NCBI RefSeq assembly: GCF_900129825.1
Contig: NZ_FQWZ01000008.1
Coordinates: forward strand, 1-64,000
From: Hydrocarboniphaga daqingensis
GTDB taxonomy: Bacteria > Pseudomonadota > Gammaproteobacteria > Nevskiales > Nevskiaceae
DNA: 64,000 nt
Direction of reading: 5' to 3'
The stretch's first letter is position 1; each line of letters starts with the position of its first letter. The translations under genes and the position numbers were made by a program. The notes under the pieces were generated by a model, which searched no databases, was not told the DNA's origin, and was given only the letters and a program-made list of their open reading frames with translations. Positions 1-8,336 of this stretch are shown here, piece by piece.

Positions 1-76
1 CCAGGCGGCGGCTGCGGCGGGCCTTTCGCGGGGCCTCGTCGCCGGTGTCGGCGTCTTGAGTGACGACCGCCGACAT
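1..76 (-). CDS. Partial 5' end of a probable ExbD-type biopolymer transport protein
   Basis: Only the first 25 codons are inside the window; the gene runs off the left edge. It starts one base after the stop of the ExbB-like gene (TGA-A-ATG), so it is the next gene of the same operon. The visible N-terminus is short and acidic and then strongly basic (RKARRSRRL), which fits the cytoplasmic segment before the single membrane helix of ExbD/TolR proteins. No membrane helix is visible yet. The identity rests on position beside an ExbB homologue, because ExbB and ExbD are nearly always encoded together; the sequence alone does not prove it. Confidence 0.5.
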   Translation of the reverse strand, partial: MSAVVTQDADTGDEAPRKARRSRRL

Positions 77-77
77 T

Positions 78-722
78 TCAGCGGGCCACGTGCTTGCGGT
101 TGCAGACGGCGGACACCAGGCGCGAGCAGACCGACTCGAGCGTGTCGACCAGCTCGGTGGTGCGGCTCTGCAGCCAGGCGTGGATCAGCAGCGAGGGGAT
201 GGCGACCATCAAGCCGAAGGCGGTGCAGTTCATCGCCTCGGAAATGCCGGCCGACAGCAGGTCGGCCTTTTCGGCCGGGTCCGCATTGCCCAGCGCGGCG
301 AAGGCGCCGATCAGGCCGAGCACGGTGCCGAGCAGACCCAGCAGCGTGGACATGTTGGAGAACGTGGCCAGGTAGTGCGTGCGGCGCTCAATGGCGGGCA
401 GCACTTCCATCAAGCCTTCTTCAGTGGCGATCTCGACTTCGGAGCGACGATTGTCGATGCGGGCCTGGGCGAAGCCGGTTTGGATCAGCTTGCCGATGGC
501 GGTATCGGAGCCGGCGGCGAGGGCTTCGGCCTGGGCCAGGTCACCGGACTTGAGCAACGGCGCCACGCGCGCCCACAGCGAACGATTCTCGGACTCGGTC
601 TTGCGCAGGAAGATCATGCGCTCGACCGCAACGGCCACCGCCATCGCCAGCACCAGCGCGATCGGATACATAAACGCGCCGCCACCTTGAAAGAACCGGA
701 TGACGTGATTGAAAAACTCCAT
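78..722 (-). CDS. MotA/TolQ/ExbB-family proton channel protein
   Basis: This 214-aa inner-membrane protein belongs to the ExbB/TolQ family, which uses the proton gradient together with ExbD/TolR to drive work in the envelope. The first helix is near residues 15-35 (MYPIALVLAMAVAVAVERMI). The conserved family core follows at about 115-180: LATFSNMSTLLGLLGTVLGL, then GISEAMNCTAFGLMVAIPSLL, with the small-residue-rich paired helices that line the channel. Length and topology match the family. It is the fifth gene of a minus-strand operon whose earlier members are secreted TPR proteins, so its load is probably an envelope machine and not TonB-dependent iron uptake; no TonB-dependent receptor is nearby. 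Only the family is certain. Confidence 0.9.
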   Translation of the reverse strand: MEFFNHVIRFFQGGGAFMYPIALVLAMAVAVAVERMIFLRKTESENRSLWARVAPLLKSGDLAQAEALAAGSDTAIGKLIQTGFAQARIDNRRSEVEIATEEGLMEVLPAIERRTHYLATFSNMSTLLGLLGTVLGLIGAFAALGNADPAEKADLLSAGISEAMNCTAFGLMVAIPSLLIHAWLQSRTTELVDTLESVCSRLVSAVCNRKHVAR

Positions 723-749
723 GGCGACGCTAGCCTCTGTGGTGGTGGG

Positions 750-1064
750 TCAATCGCGGCGCAGGCCGGCACGGCGATACGCTGCAATCGCCTCGTCGGT
801 GATCACGCGTTGGCGGAATGCTTCGGTGTCCAAGGGCTCCAGGCTTTCCTGGCGATGCGTGGGGCGCGCATTCAGCGTGGCCGGTTGGTCGGCTTGCCAC
901 GGCATCAGCACCAAACCGACCGGCGCTTCCTGCTCACCGATGATCTGTGTGCCGGCATGGGCAGTTGCGGGTGCGGGAGCGTCGGCGGCATGCAGTGGCG
1001 CTGCGCCGAGCGCACTGGCAGCGACGATGATCACAACGGAACCGCTGCGGATCATCGACATCAT
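750..1064 (-). CDS. Small secreted protein of unknown function
   Basis: This 104-aa protein has a signal peptide (hydrophobic run SVVIIVAASALGAAPLHA, cleavage probably after LHA) and a mature part of about 75 residues without a recognisable domain. The mature part is Pro/Ala-rich at first and charged at the end. The start ATG overlaps the stop of the upstream TPR lipoprotein (ATGA), so the two are translationally coupled, and the exbB-like gene follows after 27 bases. The reading frame is open further upstream, but the overlap and the signal peptide favour this start. The context suggests a periplasmic accessory of the ExbB/ExbD machine; I do not recognise the family. Confidence 0.75.
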   Translation of the reverse strand: MMSMIRSGSVVIIVAASALGAAPLHAADAPAPATAHAGTQIIGEQEAPVGLVLMPWQADQPATLNARPTHRQESLEPLDTEAFRQRVITDEAIAAYRRAGLRRD

Positions 1065-1762
1065 GGCGTTGTGCCGGCGGCCGCGACGGCTGCAGCAGCG
1101 GTGCGCTGCGTGCTCGACGCTTCGAGTTCCTTGATCCACACCGCGACCATCAGATTGCGGTCGCCGCTGAGCCGCTGATACTCGCGGTACTCGCGCAGCG
1201 CATCCTGCGGTCGATGCAGCGATACGTCGTACAAGATGCCCAGATTCAAATGCGCGGCCGCGTAGTCGCTGCGGGCGGCAATCGCGCGTCGATAGGCGTC
1301 TTCGGCGCCCGTGTGATTGCGTGCTTCGCGGTAAAGCGAGCCAAGCCAGGTCCAAGCCACGGCATTGGCAGGGTTGGCCGCTACTGCCTTGGCAAAGCTG
1401 GCCAATGCCGTGTCGCGCTTGCGGCCTTGCGCATACAGGATGCCGAGCGCCGTCAACGGACCCGAGAATTCAGGATAGTCGTTGGCCAGCGACTGGAATG
1501 CGGCTTGAGCTTCCGCGACCTGCTGCTGCTTCATCAATTGCAATGCGGCGTCGAAGCGCGCGTTGGCGTCGCGCGTGTCGCGTGCAACGGCGGCTTTGGC
1601 GGCCGGGATGCTGCGGACCACGGCCGGCGGAGCGCTCGCGCGAGCGGCCGTGCTACCGGGCGGCTTGTGCGCGGCGGGGCCACTGCAAGCGACGATCAGC
1701 AAGATCAGCGACCACAGCGCCAATGGAGTGCGCAGGCGCACGAAACTAGAGCAGAGAGTCAT
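1061..1762 (-). CDS. TPR-repeat lipoprotein
   Basis: The protein of about 233 aa has a lipoprotein signal sequence (LALWSLILLIVAC, lipobox Cys near residue 26), so it is probably anchored in a membrane facing the periplasm. After a Pro/Ala-rich linker come about four TPR units, such as the segments ending in YPEFSGPLTALGILYAQG and ANAVAWTWLGSLY. TPRs form scaffolds for protein-protein contacts. The PilF/Tol-Pal-type arrangement of TPR lipoprotein with an ExbB channel suggests assembly of a trans-envelope complex. The first codon is uncertain: ATGs at 1792, 1771 and 1762 are in frame and none has a good ribosome-binding site. I chose 1762 because it gives the most normal signal peptide and the least overlap with the upstream gene. 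Confidence 0.8.
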   Translation of the reverse strand: MTLCSSFVRLRTPLALWSLILLIVACSGPAAHKPPGSTAARASAPPAVVRSIPAAKAAVARDTRDANARFDAALQLMKQQQVAEAQAAFQSLANDYPEFSGPLTALGILYAQGRKRDTALASFAKAVAANPANAVAWTWLGSLYREARNHTGAEDAYRRAIAARSDYAAAHLNLGILYDVSLHRPQDALREYREYQRLSGDRNLMVAVWIKELEASSTQRTAAAAVAAAGTTP

Positions 1763-4592
1763 ACAGAGCATCACGTTGGTCGTTCTTGCCATAGCGGCCG
1801 GGCGCCAGTTCCATCAGCGCGCTGGCGCTGCGCCGAATCCAGTCGTTCCAGACGCCTTGGCGCATCCGGCCCAGATTGGCTTCATGCGCCTGGATTGCTT
1901 TGACTTCGAAAGGATCAGCCTGTTCTTCGAGCAGCAGCTCGTACTCGGCCAAGGCCTCGCCGCTGAGTGTTCTCGGACGCGTGGATTCCAGAATCGCGCG
2001 GCCGAAATCGCGATAGACGCTGCCGAGTTCAAACGTGGCGGCGGTCGTTACATCGGCAAACCCGTAGCGGGCCGCCTCGTCGAGACGTGCGATCGCCGCT
2101 TCGGTTGCCTGCTTGCGCTGCATCAGCGTCTTGTCCAGCGGCAGCGCCAGTGCGATCTGTCTGGCGCTCTTTGCTTGCTTGCGGCCCAGGTCGAGGCTCG
2201 CTTGCGCCGCCAGTAGACGGGACCGATCACTGCTCGCATTGCCGGCCTGGCGATCACGACTGACGATCTGCTCAAGCCAGCTTTGCTGGCGCTGCGGATC
2301 GTGCGTGATGTTGCCGGCGATATCCGCCAGTCGACGCCGCGCTTGTTGCGCTTGATCAAGCGGCGCGCTTGCATCGGCCAGAAACCGTTCGTACGCCTGC
2401 TGGCTCATGATCGGCTGGTTCGCGCCGTCGTAGAGTAGTGCTGCTGACCATGCGGCGTCGCGACGCTGAGCCGGCGTCCCGGTGTCGCGCTGCGCGAGCC
2501 GCATGTAGGCATCGGCTGCGAGCTTGGGCTTGCCATCCTGCTGATAGGCGTCCGCGAGTCGACGGTCGACATCGCCGATCAAGCGGTGTTGCGGATCGCG
2601 TTGACGGAAGCCTTCGAGTACATCGGCTGCCGATGCCCATTGCTTCAGCGCCGCATAGCATGCAGCTGCGTCGTAGTCGGCATTGGCGCGGATCGCGGTC
2701 TGCGGCGCCACCTTGCCGACCCGAACGAAGTGAGCCGCAGCGGCCGCGTCGTTGCCGGCATCGCGCGCTTGCTCGGCCTGGCGGTAGATCGCCGCGGCCA
2801 GTTGGTCGCGAGCGAGCATCGCCTCCGACGTGTCGTCCGGGCCGGAACTCAGCAGCGCGGTGTAATCGCGCTCGGCTTGCGCATAGTCGCCCTGAGCGAA
2901 ATGCGCATCGGCGACCACGGCCAGATCGTAGCGGCGCAGTTCGGGGCTCAGACCTTTTCCGTCGTCGAGCGCGCGTTGTGCAACGGCCGCTGCTTGTGGG
3001 TAGTTCTTCAAGGCCATCAAGTCCTGCGCTGCTTGCGTCAGCACCGGCCCCGATTGCGGATGATCGCGATAACGGTCGGCCAGCTTGAGACTGGCGGCAA
3101 TCGAGCGCTGGCGCGCTGCGTTGAGCGCGGCGGGTGCCGACTCGCGTTCAAGCCGCTGGTAGGCCTGCACGGCAGCGAACGCCGCTTCTGCGGATCGTGC
3201 ATGAGGTCGCTGCTGATAGGCGGCGTTCTCATACTGCTGCGCCGCTGCGGCGATGCGCCCGCTGTCATACAGGCAATCGGCTTGCAGCAGCGATCGCTCG
3301 CCGGCTTTCGGGTCATCGGGGAACCATTCAAGCGCCAGCCGGTATCGATCGGCCGCTGCCAAAAAGGCAGCGCTGCGCGTCGGATCGTCTGGTGGTAGCT
3401 GCTGGGCAACCGCCTGGTAATGCTGCGCGATCTCGTCGATCTGCGACTGTACCTGTGCGAGCACGTCGGCACGCGGCGGCCCTCGCCAGTAGTCGCTGTC
3501 CGGCGCGTAACGGCGGACGTACTGCTCCTTGGCTTGCAGCATCAGCTCACTGAAGCCGCCCTGCTGGTAGCTGGCAATGATGCGGCTTTGAAACTCCGGT
3601 GCTTGCGGGCTACGCGGATGACGTTGCAGGTAGGCGATATAGACGCCGGCAGCATCGGTGTAACGCTGGTGCTCGACCAAGTGACGCGCCAGGCCGTCGT
3701 AGATCAGCCGTGCGTAGCGTGGCTCTCCGTTGCGGCCATAGTGATCGTTGACGGCTGGGCCACCGCCCAAGGCTGCAAAACTGCGGTACGTGAGTCGCAG
3801 CGCATCGCCGACCACATCGCGGCGGCGTGCAGTGACGTGCTCCAACGCTTGGCGGGCGTCGTCGAGTTCACCCGGCGGCAATTCGCGGTCGAGAATGCCG
3901 GCGAACACCGGCAGTGCCTGCGGATACTGCGCTTGCTGGTACAGCGACCAACCGAGCTTGAACTCGGCCGTCTCGAAGAAGGGTGTCTTGCTTCCCAGCG
4001 CCAACACGCCGCGATAGGCGCGTTCGGCTTCGGCATAGCGCCCGCGCGAATACAGCAGTTCGGCGGCGCGGAATCCGCCGTCGCCGGTCAACGCCGATTG
4101 AGGAAAGCGCTCCATCAGTTGTTGCAGGCGGCTGATCGATGCATCGCCATCGCCGAGCACTTGGTACGCATGTGCGAGCTGATACAGCGTGCGATCGTTG
4201 CCGGGGTCCTGCGGCGTTTCCTTCAGCAGTTGCTCGTACAACGCGACCGCGCGGCGGACGTCGCGCGCGTCGTAAGGCCCGGCTTCGACGCGCTGCAGTC
4301 GTAGATACGCCGCGCGTCGCATCGCTTCGGCTCGTCGGACGGTATCGACGGCCGGCAAGGCGACGATCCGCTCGTAGTGCTCGATGGCCTGGTTCAGGTC
4401 CGGCGCGACCGGATCGGACGGCTCGACCCGCAGGATGCTCGGCGTCTTGACGATCGCCCAGCCGTTCTTTTGCAGGCCGTTGTCTTCGGCCACGGAACCG
4501 ACTGTCGCGGGCTCTTCTGCGCCGTATGCAAAGCCCGGCGCCAGCATGATCGCCGACCACAGCATCGGCGCACCGATGACGATGCGCTTCAT
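1746..4592 (-). CDS. Large periplasmic TPR-repeat protein
   Basis: The protein has 948 aa. It has a signal peptide (ending GFAYGAEEP near residue 25) and then almost nothing but TPR-like helical repeats to the C-terminus, for example DRTLYQLAHAYQVLGDGDAS, AERAYRGVLALGS and YDLAVVADAHFAQGDYAQAE. No catalytic motif is visible. It starts on an ATGA overlap with the upstream 543-aa gene and overlaps the following lipoprotein gene, so expression is tightly coupled. Similar large TPR proteins occur beside ExbB/ExbD pairs in Agl/Glt-like gliding clusters of myxobacteria and in unassigned gammaproteobacterial clusters. A scaffold role is inferred. An open frame continues far upstream in the same phase, but it lies inside the preceding gene and lacks a signal sequence. 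Confidence 0.85.
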   Translation of the reverse strand: MKRIVIGAPMLWSAIMLAPGFAYGAEEPATVGSVAEDNGLQKNGWAIVKTPSILRVEPSDPVAPDLNQAIEHYERIVALPAVDTVRRAEAMRRAAYLRLQRVEAGPYDARDVRRAVALYEQLLKETPQDPGNDRTLYQLAHAYQVLGDGDASISRLQQLMERFPQSALTGDGGFRAAELLYSRGRYAEAERAYRGVLALGSKTPFFETAEFKLGWSLYQQAQYPQALPVFAGILDRELPPGELDDARQALEHVTARRRDVVGDALRLTYRSFAALGGGPAVNDHYGRNGEPRYARLIYDGLARHLVEHQRYTDAAGVYIAYLQRHPRSPQAPEFQSRIIASYQQGGFSELMLQAKEQYVRRYAPDSDYWRGPPRADVLAQVQSQIDEIAQHYQAVAQQLPPDDPTRSAAFLAAADRYRLALEWFPDDPKAGERSLLQADCLYDSGRIAAAAQQYENAAYQQRPHARSAEAAFAAVQAYQRLERESAPAALNAARQRSIAASLKLADRYRDHPQSGPVLTQAAQDLMALKNYPQAAAVAQRALDDGKGLSPELRRYDLAVVADAHFAQGDYAQAERDYTALLSSGPDDTSEAMLARDQLAAAIYRQAEQARDAGNDAAAAAHFVRVGKVAPQTAIRANADYDAAACYAALKQWASAADVLEGFRQRDPQHRLIGDVDRRLADAYQQDGKPKLAADAYMRLAQRDTGTPAQRRDAAWSAALLYDGANQPIMSQQAYERFLADASAPLDQAQQARRRLADIAGNITHDPQRQQSWLEQIVSRDRQAGNASSDRSRLLAAQASLDLGRKQAKSARQIALALPLDKTLMQRKQATEAAIARLDEAARYGFADVTTAATFELGSVYRDFGRAILESTRPRTLSGEALAEYELLLEEQADPFEVKAIQAHEANLGRMRQGVWNDWIRRSASALMELAPGRYGKNDQRDALYDSLL

Positions 4593-6220
4593 GGCGTGGC
4601 GCCGGCTGCGATGGTGGTCGGCTTGTCGTGCAGGCGCGCCATCGCGAAATGCGCTTCCACCAGGTAGCGCTCGGTTTGTTCGAGCAGCAGCGCAAGCTGG
4701 GCTTGGGCCAGTGCGTTCAACGCGGCGCGCTGCGGTTGCTCCAGCGAGGCGATGCGCTGCTGCAGCGCGGCGCTGTCGCTGTGGTTGCGCAGTGTGTGGC
4801 GCAGTTGGTGCAAGCGGTGGCAGTTGTCCAACTGCTGACGGAAATCGGCGTCTTCCAGCAGACGCTCGACGTAGAAATGGGCTGGCGCTGCCGGCGGTGC
4901 GGTCAGCCACCAGCGCGGCTCCGGCAGCGCTGCATACCACGCGTCCCAGCCATCGCCGGTGTCGCGCTCGCGCTCGACCAGCCAACGCAGCATGGCGCCG
5001 CTGGCGACATGCTGCTGCGCGCTCTGCAGATGGCCGCGCAGGCTTTCGAGCTGGTCGATCGCGTACTGTGTGCGTTGCTGGGCCTGGCGATGCGCGCCGA
5101 GGCGCTCCAGCGCATAAGGGACGGCGAGCATGCTTTCCTGCACGGCGGCTTGCGTCGGGTCGCGCCCGATCAGTTCGGTCCATGGCACGAGTGCGCGCCG
5201 CAGTGCATCGGTATTTTTGGTGTCGGCGTCGGCTTGGGTATCGGCATTGCCGATTTGAGCCCAGCCCAAGCCCAGCAGCGCGGTTTCGGAGTACGGGCCG
5301 GGGCTGCGCACGCGACGAAACGCAGCATCGGCCTGCGACGGCTGGCCGCTGGCGAGCAGCTGGTAACCGAGCGCAGCATTGGCCTTGTCGCGAACCGCCA
5401 GCGCTTCCGGCGACCCGCTGGCCGTATCGGCGGCCAGTTGGCCGATGCTGGCGATATCGCCGCTGGTGATGGCGCTCTGATAGCGCTGCAGCGTCGCCGA
5501 CGCCGCCTCGACGTGGCCGGGTCGGCCCGACTGCAGCTGCTGCAGGGCTTGATCGAGCCGCAGCCGATACGGCTCGGGCATCGATGTGCCTTCGCGGCTT
5601 TGTCTTGCATACAGCGGCAGCGCGACCGACAGCGGCTCGCCGACGCCGAGCAGCAGATCGTAGGCACCCAGTTCGGGGTCGTCGCTGCTGCCGGCTTGCG
5701 GTGTCCAGCGCCGCACGACGATTTGGGGCTCGCGTGACCAGCCTTGCGGACTCAGTGCAATCTCGACGGCCTGCGTTCCGGCGGCCTGTTCGAACGACTG
5801 CGTGATCCGCGACCGCCGTCGCGGCGTCCCGGGACGATCCTGTGCGTAGCGGCCGACATACTCGGCGTACAGCTGATGAGGCCCCTGCGTGAGTTCGACG
5901 ACCGCAACACGGTGCAGGGCCTGCCCGAGCATTGCCTGGCTTTCAGCGTCGCCGTAGCGGTAACGGATCGGCGCTTGGCGGTCGACCTGCAGCGTGATCT
6001 GCAGCAACTGCAGACCGGGCTGACGATTGTCGATATAGAAACGCGTCGCAGCCTCGGAGGTTGCGGTCGCATCCGGCGAGGCTGCTGCCGCGAGTACATC
6101 GGCGACCAATGACGGCGGCAGTTGCAACGGGGCAACCGCCGCTTCCGCTGAGCCGATCGCCGCTGTCAGCAGCACGGTGAGTCCGGCGAATCGTCGAATC
6201 AGATTGAGCAGCGTCTGCAT
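4589..6220 (-). CDS. Secreted helical-repeat protein, first gene of the ExbB/TPR operon
   Basis: The protein has 543 aa and an N-terminal signal peptide (FAGLTVLLTAAIGSAEA). Residues 30-200 look mostly beta/mixed, and the later part is rich in Ala, Leu and Gln with weak TPR-like helices (ALGYQLLASGQPSQADAAF; TALLGLGWAQIGNADTQADA). No enzyme motif is visible. It is the first gene of the minus-strand operon and its stop overlaps the ATG of the 948-aa TPR gene. Its function is unknown. Coupling to an ExbB channel and TPR scaffolds suggests a structural part of the same envelope complex. The start was chosen because it gives a normal signal peptide and is followed upstream by 455 bases of non-coding DNA. 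Confidence 0.8.
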   Translation of the reverse strand: MQTLLNLIRRFAGLTVLLTAAIGSAEAAVAPLQLPPSLVADVLAAAASPDATATSEAATRFYIDNRQPGLQLLQITLQVDRQAPIRYRYGDAESQAMLGQALHRVAVVELTQGPHQLYAEYVGRYAQDRPGTPRRRSRITQSFEQAAGTQAVEIALSPQGWSREPQIVVRRWTPQAGSSDDPELGAYDLLLGVGEPLSVALPLYARQSREGTSMPEPYRLRLDQALQQLQSGRPGHVEAASATLQRYQSAITSGDIASIGQLAADTASGSPEALAVRDKANAALGYQLLASGQPSQADAAFRRVRSPGPYSETALLGLGWAQIGNADTQADADTKNTDALRRALVPWTELIGRDPTQAAVQESMLAVPYALERLGAHRQAQQRTQYAIDQLESLRGHLQSAQQHVASGAMLRWLVERERDTGDGWDAWYAALPEPRWWLTAPPAAPAHFYVERLLEDADFRQQLDNCHRLHQLRHTLRNHSDSAALQQRIASLEQPQRAALNALAQAQLALLLEQTERYLVEAHFAMARLHDKPTTIAAGATP

Positions 6221-6675
6221 ATAACGTTGCCGCGGTGGCCCCCAGGCTTGAACGGGCTGTAGGCCCGAACACGGCGCTCAGCGGCGCCAGATGAAAGTGG
6301 GAGGACCACCGTTAGTCCCGGGTCGCCATGCCAGCGGCAGCAAGTGCCGAGCGACGGTGACGGGTCGGGCGACGCAACCATCGTGCCGACGCAAGGGCTG
6401 CAATCAAGCGCTGTCTAGCACGGCCATCAGCCGTTGTCGGCGGCATCGTTAATGGCATATAGATTGCTTTTTATTGTGACAGCCGCGTCATCGCGGCAAC
6501 GCCATTTCAGTGGCGTGGGACCAACGGCGGTCCCGCCTGACAAAGACGTCCACCTGTACTTCGAGCGGTTTCGGAGTCGGTGGATTTTTTTTGTCTCGCG
6601 GAAACGCCGGCCTTGACGCTCGACAGGACCAACACAAATGCCGATGGCATCGAAAACTAGAGAAGGGAACCTCGC
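6221..6675 (+). other. Divergent intergenic region with hairpins; no gene seen
   Basis: These 455 bases separate the minus-strand ExbB/TPR operon from the plus-strand OmpA-cupredoxin gene and must hold both promoters. No credible reading frame was found. The side next to the minus-strand operon contains small GC hairpins read on the minus strand (CGGGC-CTACA-GCCCG and GGCGC-CGCTGA-GCGCC). The middle (about 6440-6480) is AT-rich relative to the surroundings and is the likeliest promoter zone. The OmpA gene has a clear ribosome-binding site (GAAGGGA, about 8 bases before ATG). Confidence 0.6.
6300..6537. repeat. Inverted pair of a 21-base hairpin element
   Basis: Two copies of a hairpin-forming element face each other: GGGACCAACGGCGGTCCC at 6517-6534 on the plus strand, and a related copy (GGGACTAACGGTGGTCC) on the minus strand around 6303-6319. 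Over 21 bases they agree at 17 positions by eye. Three of the four differences are C/T changes, two of which keep the stem pairing possible. They lie about 200 bases apart inside the divergent promoter region. They could be REP-like elements or paired operators. Confidence 0.45.
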
Positions 6676-8151
6676 ATGAATGCATTTCGCCTTGCCCTGA
6701 TACCGACGATGATTGCCGCAACGTTCGGTACGGCCCGCGCTGCCGTCGAGGACACGCGCTTCTATGTCGCGCCCATGTTCTCGTATGCGCTGGAGGACGA
6801 TGATCGCCACGCCGACGACGGAATGGGCGGCACGCTGGCCATCGGCGCGATGCTGACTGAGACCATCTCGCTCGAGTTGCGCGGTTATTACCTCAACTAT
6901 GGCGAAACCGATACCGTCGCCTGCGGCGCGTTCAATGCGAACACCTGCAAGCTCAGCGACTCGAAGAAGAACAACTATTTCGGCGGTGCGGGCGTCAATT
7001 TCTACCTTGCGCCCAGCGGTAGTGGCCCGTATCTGCATGCAGACGTCACGGCCGGCACCAACACCGCGTTCAACGCGGGCCTGGGCTGGGACCTTGCATT
7101 CAGCCCCGGCGGCTGGGGTCTGCGCGCCGAAGCGCTGTATCACGTGCAGAAAAGCGAAGATGCCGGCAACGGCACGCATGACTTCAACGAGCCGCTGTTC
7201 AACATCGGCTTGAGAATTCCGTTCGGGTCGGCGCCGCCGGCGCCGCCACCGCCGCCGGAGCCGGTTCAGATCGTCCCGCCGCCACTGCCGCCGCCGCCGC
7301 AGTGCAGCGACGGCATCGACAACGACGGCGACGGACAGATCGACTATCCGTCCGACAAGGGTTGCACCGACGCCAACGACAACGACGAATACAACCCGAT
7401 CTGCAAGGCGCCCGAAGCCGGTCAGCCGATGACGCTCGAAGGTTGCGCTGCCGGTGACACCATCGTGTTGCAGGGTGTGACGTTCGAGTTCGACAAGGCG
7501 CGCCTGACGCCCAATGCCAAGGTGATTCTCGACGGCGTGGCCTCCGCGCTGGAAGGGCGTCCCGATATCAAGATCGAAATCGGCGGCCACACCGATGCCA
7601 AGGGCTCCGATGCGTACAACTTGAAGCTGTCGGATCGTCGCGCTGCGTCGGTCGTGCAGTATCTGGTCGGGAAGGGCATTTCACCGGCGCGGATGACGTC
7701 GCGTGGTTACGGTGAAGCGATTCCGGTTGCTGACAATGCCACCGACGAGGGTCGCGAGTTGAACCGTCGTGTTGAATTGAAGGTGACCGAATCCAGTGGC
7801 AGCGTGATGGTGGCGCCGACCGTTCGGACCGCTGAAAACGCAGCGCCGCTGCCGGCAGAAAGCGTTGTGGCGCCGGTCGCCACAGCCGAACCGGATGCAG
7901 CGGTCGCCGCTGGCAGCACCGTGACGATCAAGGATTTTGCGTACTCGCCGGAGACCTTGACCGTCGCCGTCGGCACCACGGTGACGTGGATCAACGACGA
8001 CGGCTCCAATCACTTCGTCGCATTCCCGGACGAGAAGAGCGGTCGTCTGAAGATGGGGGCGCTCTACACGCGCACCTTCGACAGCCCGGGTGTCTATGAG
8101 TACGTCTGCACGCTGCATCCGACGATGAAGGGCAAGATCGTCGTCCAATGA
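6676..8151 (+). CDS. OmpA-family outer-membrane protein with C-terminal cupredoxin domain
   Basis: This 491-aa protein has five parts. A signal peptide (residues 1-22) is followed by an OmpA-like eight-stranded barrel (about 24-182). Next come a Pro-rich hinge (about 185-208) and an acidic Ca2+-binding-like linker (CSDGIDNDGDGQIDYPSD, about 213-240). An OmpA/Pal peptidoglycan-binding domain (about 258-375) carries the FEFDKARL and GHTDAKGSDAYNLKLSDRRA motifs. The last segment (about 400-491) is a plastocyanin-type cupredoxin with candidate copper ligands His446, Cys478, His481 and Met484 (CTLHPTM). OmpA proteins tie the outer membrane to peptidoglycan; the copper domain is not part of ordinary OmpA and would sit in the periplasm. 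A good ribosome-binding site precedes the ATG, and a hairpin terminator follows the stop. Confidence 0.9.
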   Translation: MNAFRLALIPTMIAATFGTARAAVEDTRFYVAPMFSYALEDDDRHADDGMGGTLAIGAMLTETISLELRGYYLNYGETDTVACGAFNANTCKLSDSKKNNYFGGAGVNFYLAPSGSGPYLHADVTAGTNTAFNAGLGWDLAFSPGGWGLRAEALYHVQKSEDAGNGTHDFNEPLFNIGLRIPFGSAPPAPPPPPEPVQIVPPPLPPPPQCSDGIDNDGDGQIDYPSDKGCTDANDNDEYNPICKAPEAGQPMTLEGCAAGDTIVLQGVTFEFDKARLTPNAKVILDGVASALEGRPDIKIEIGGHTDAKGSDAYNLKLSDRRAASVVQYLVGKGISPARMTSRGYGEAIPVADNATDEGRELNRRVELKVTESSGSVMVAPTVRTAENAAPLPAESVVAPVATAEPDAAVAAGSTVTIKDFAYSPETLTVAVGTTVTWINDDGSNHFVAFPDEKSGRLKMGALYTRTFDSPGVYEYVCTLHPTMKGKIVVQ

Positions 8152-8202
8152 CGAGCAGGCCGCGCTAGCGGGTCATGGTCGACCCGCTGCTGCATCCGAC
8201 CC

Positions 8203-8234
8203 AGCCCTAGCAACGCAAGTTGCCAGGGCTTTTT
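8203..8234 (+). terminator. Rho-independent terminator after the OmpA-cupredoxin gene
   Basis: The stem AGCCCT-A-GCAAC / GTTGC-C-AGGGCT has a GCAA tetraloop and one A/C mismatch, followed by TTTT. It begins 52 bases after the stop. A second hairpin without a T-run (AGCGGGTC / GACCCGCT, 8167-8188) lies between them. Confidence 0.85.
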
Positions 8235-8283
8235 GTTGCCCGCCGATGTCGCTCATCGGTAGCCTGAGCCGGTGACACGGATG

Positions 8284-8304
8284 AAAAAGCCGGCTTGCGC
8301 CGGC
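8284..8304 (-). terminator. Rho-independent terminator after nasS
   Basis: Read on the minus strand it is GCCGGC-GCAA-GCCGGC followed by TTTTT. It lies about 33 bases after the nasS stop and ends the nasTS transcript, so no nitrate genes follow in the same unit. Confidence 0.85.
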
Positions 8305-8336
8305 CTGATTTTCTGAGGCTGCGTTGCGGACTGCGA

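Noticed and set aside
6226-6420. Structured stretch before the motor operon considered as a riboswitch or 6S RNA
   Set aside because: It has several 4-5 bp hairpins but no conserved core of cobalamin, c-di-GMP (GEMM), TPP or SAM riboswitches and no long closed 6S-like stem.
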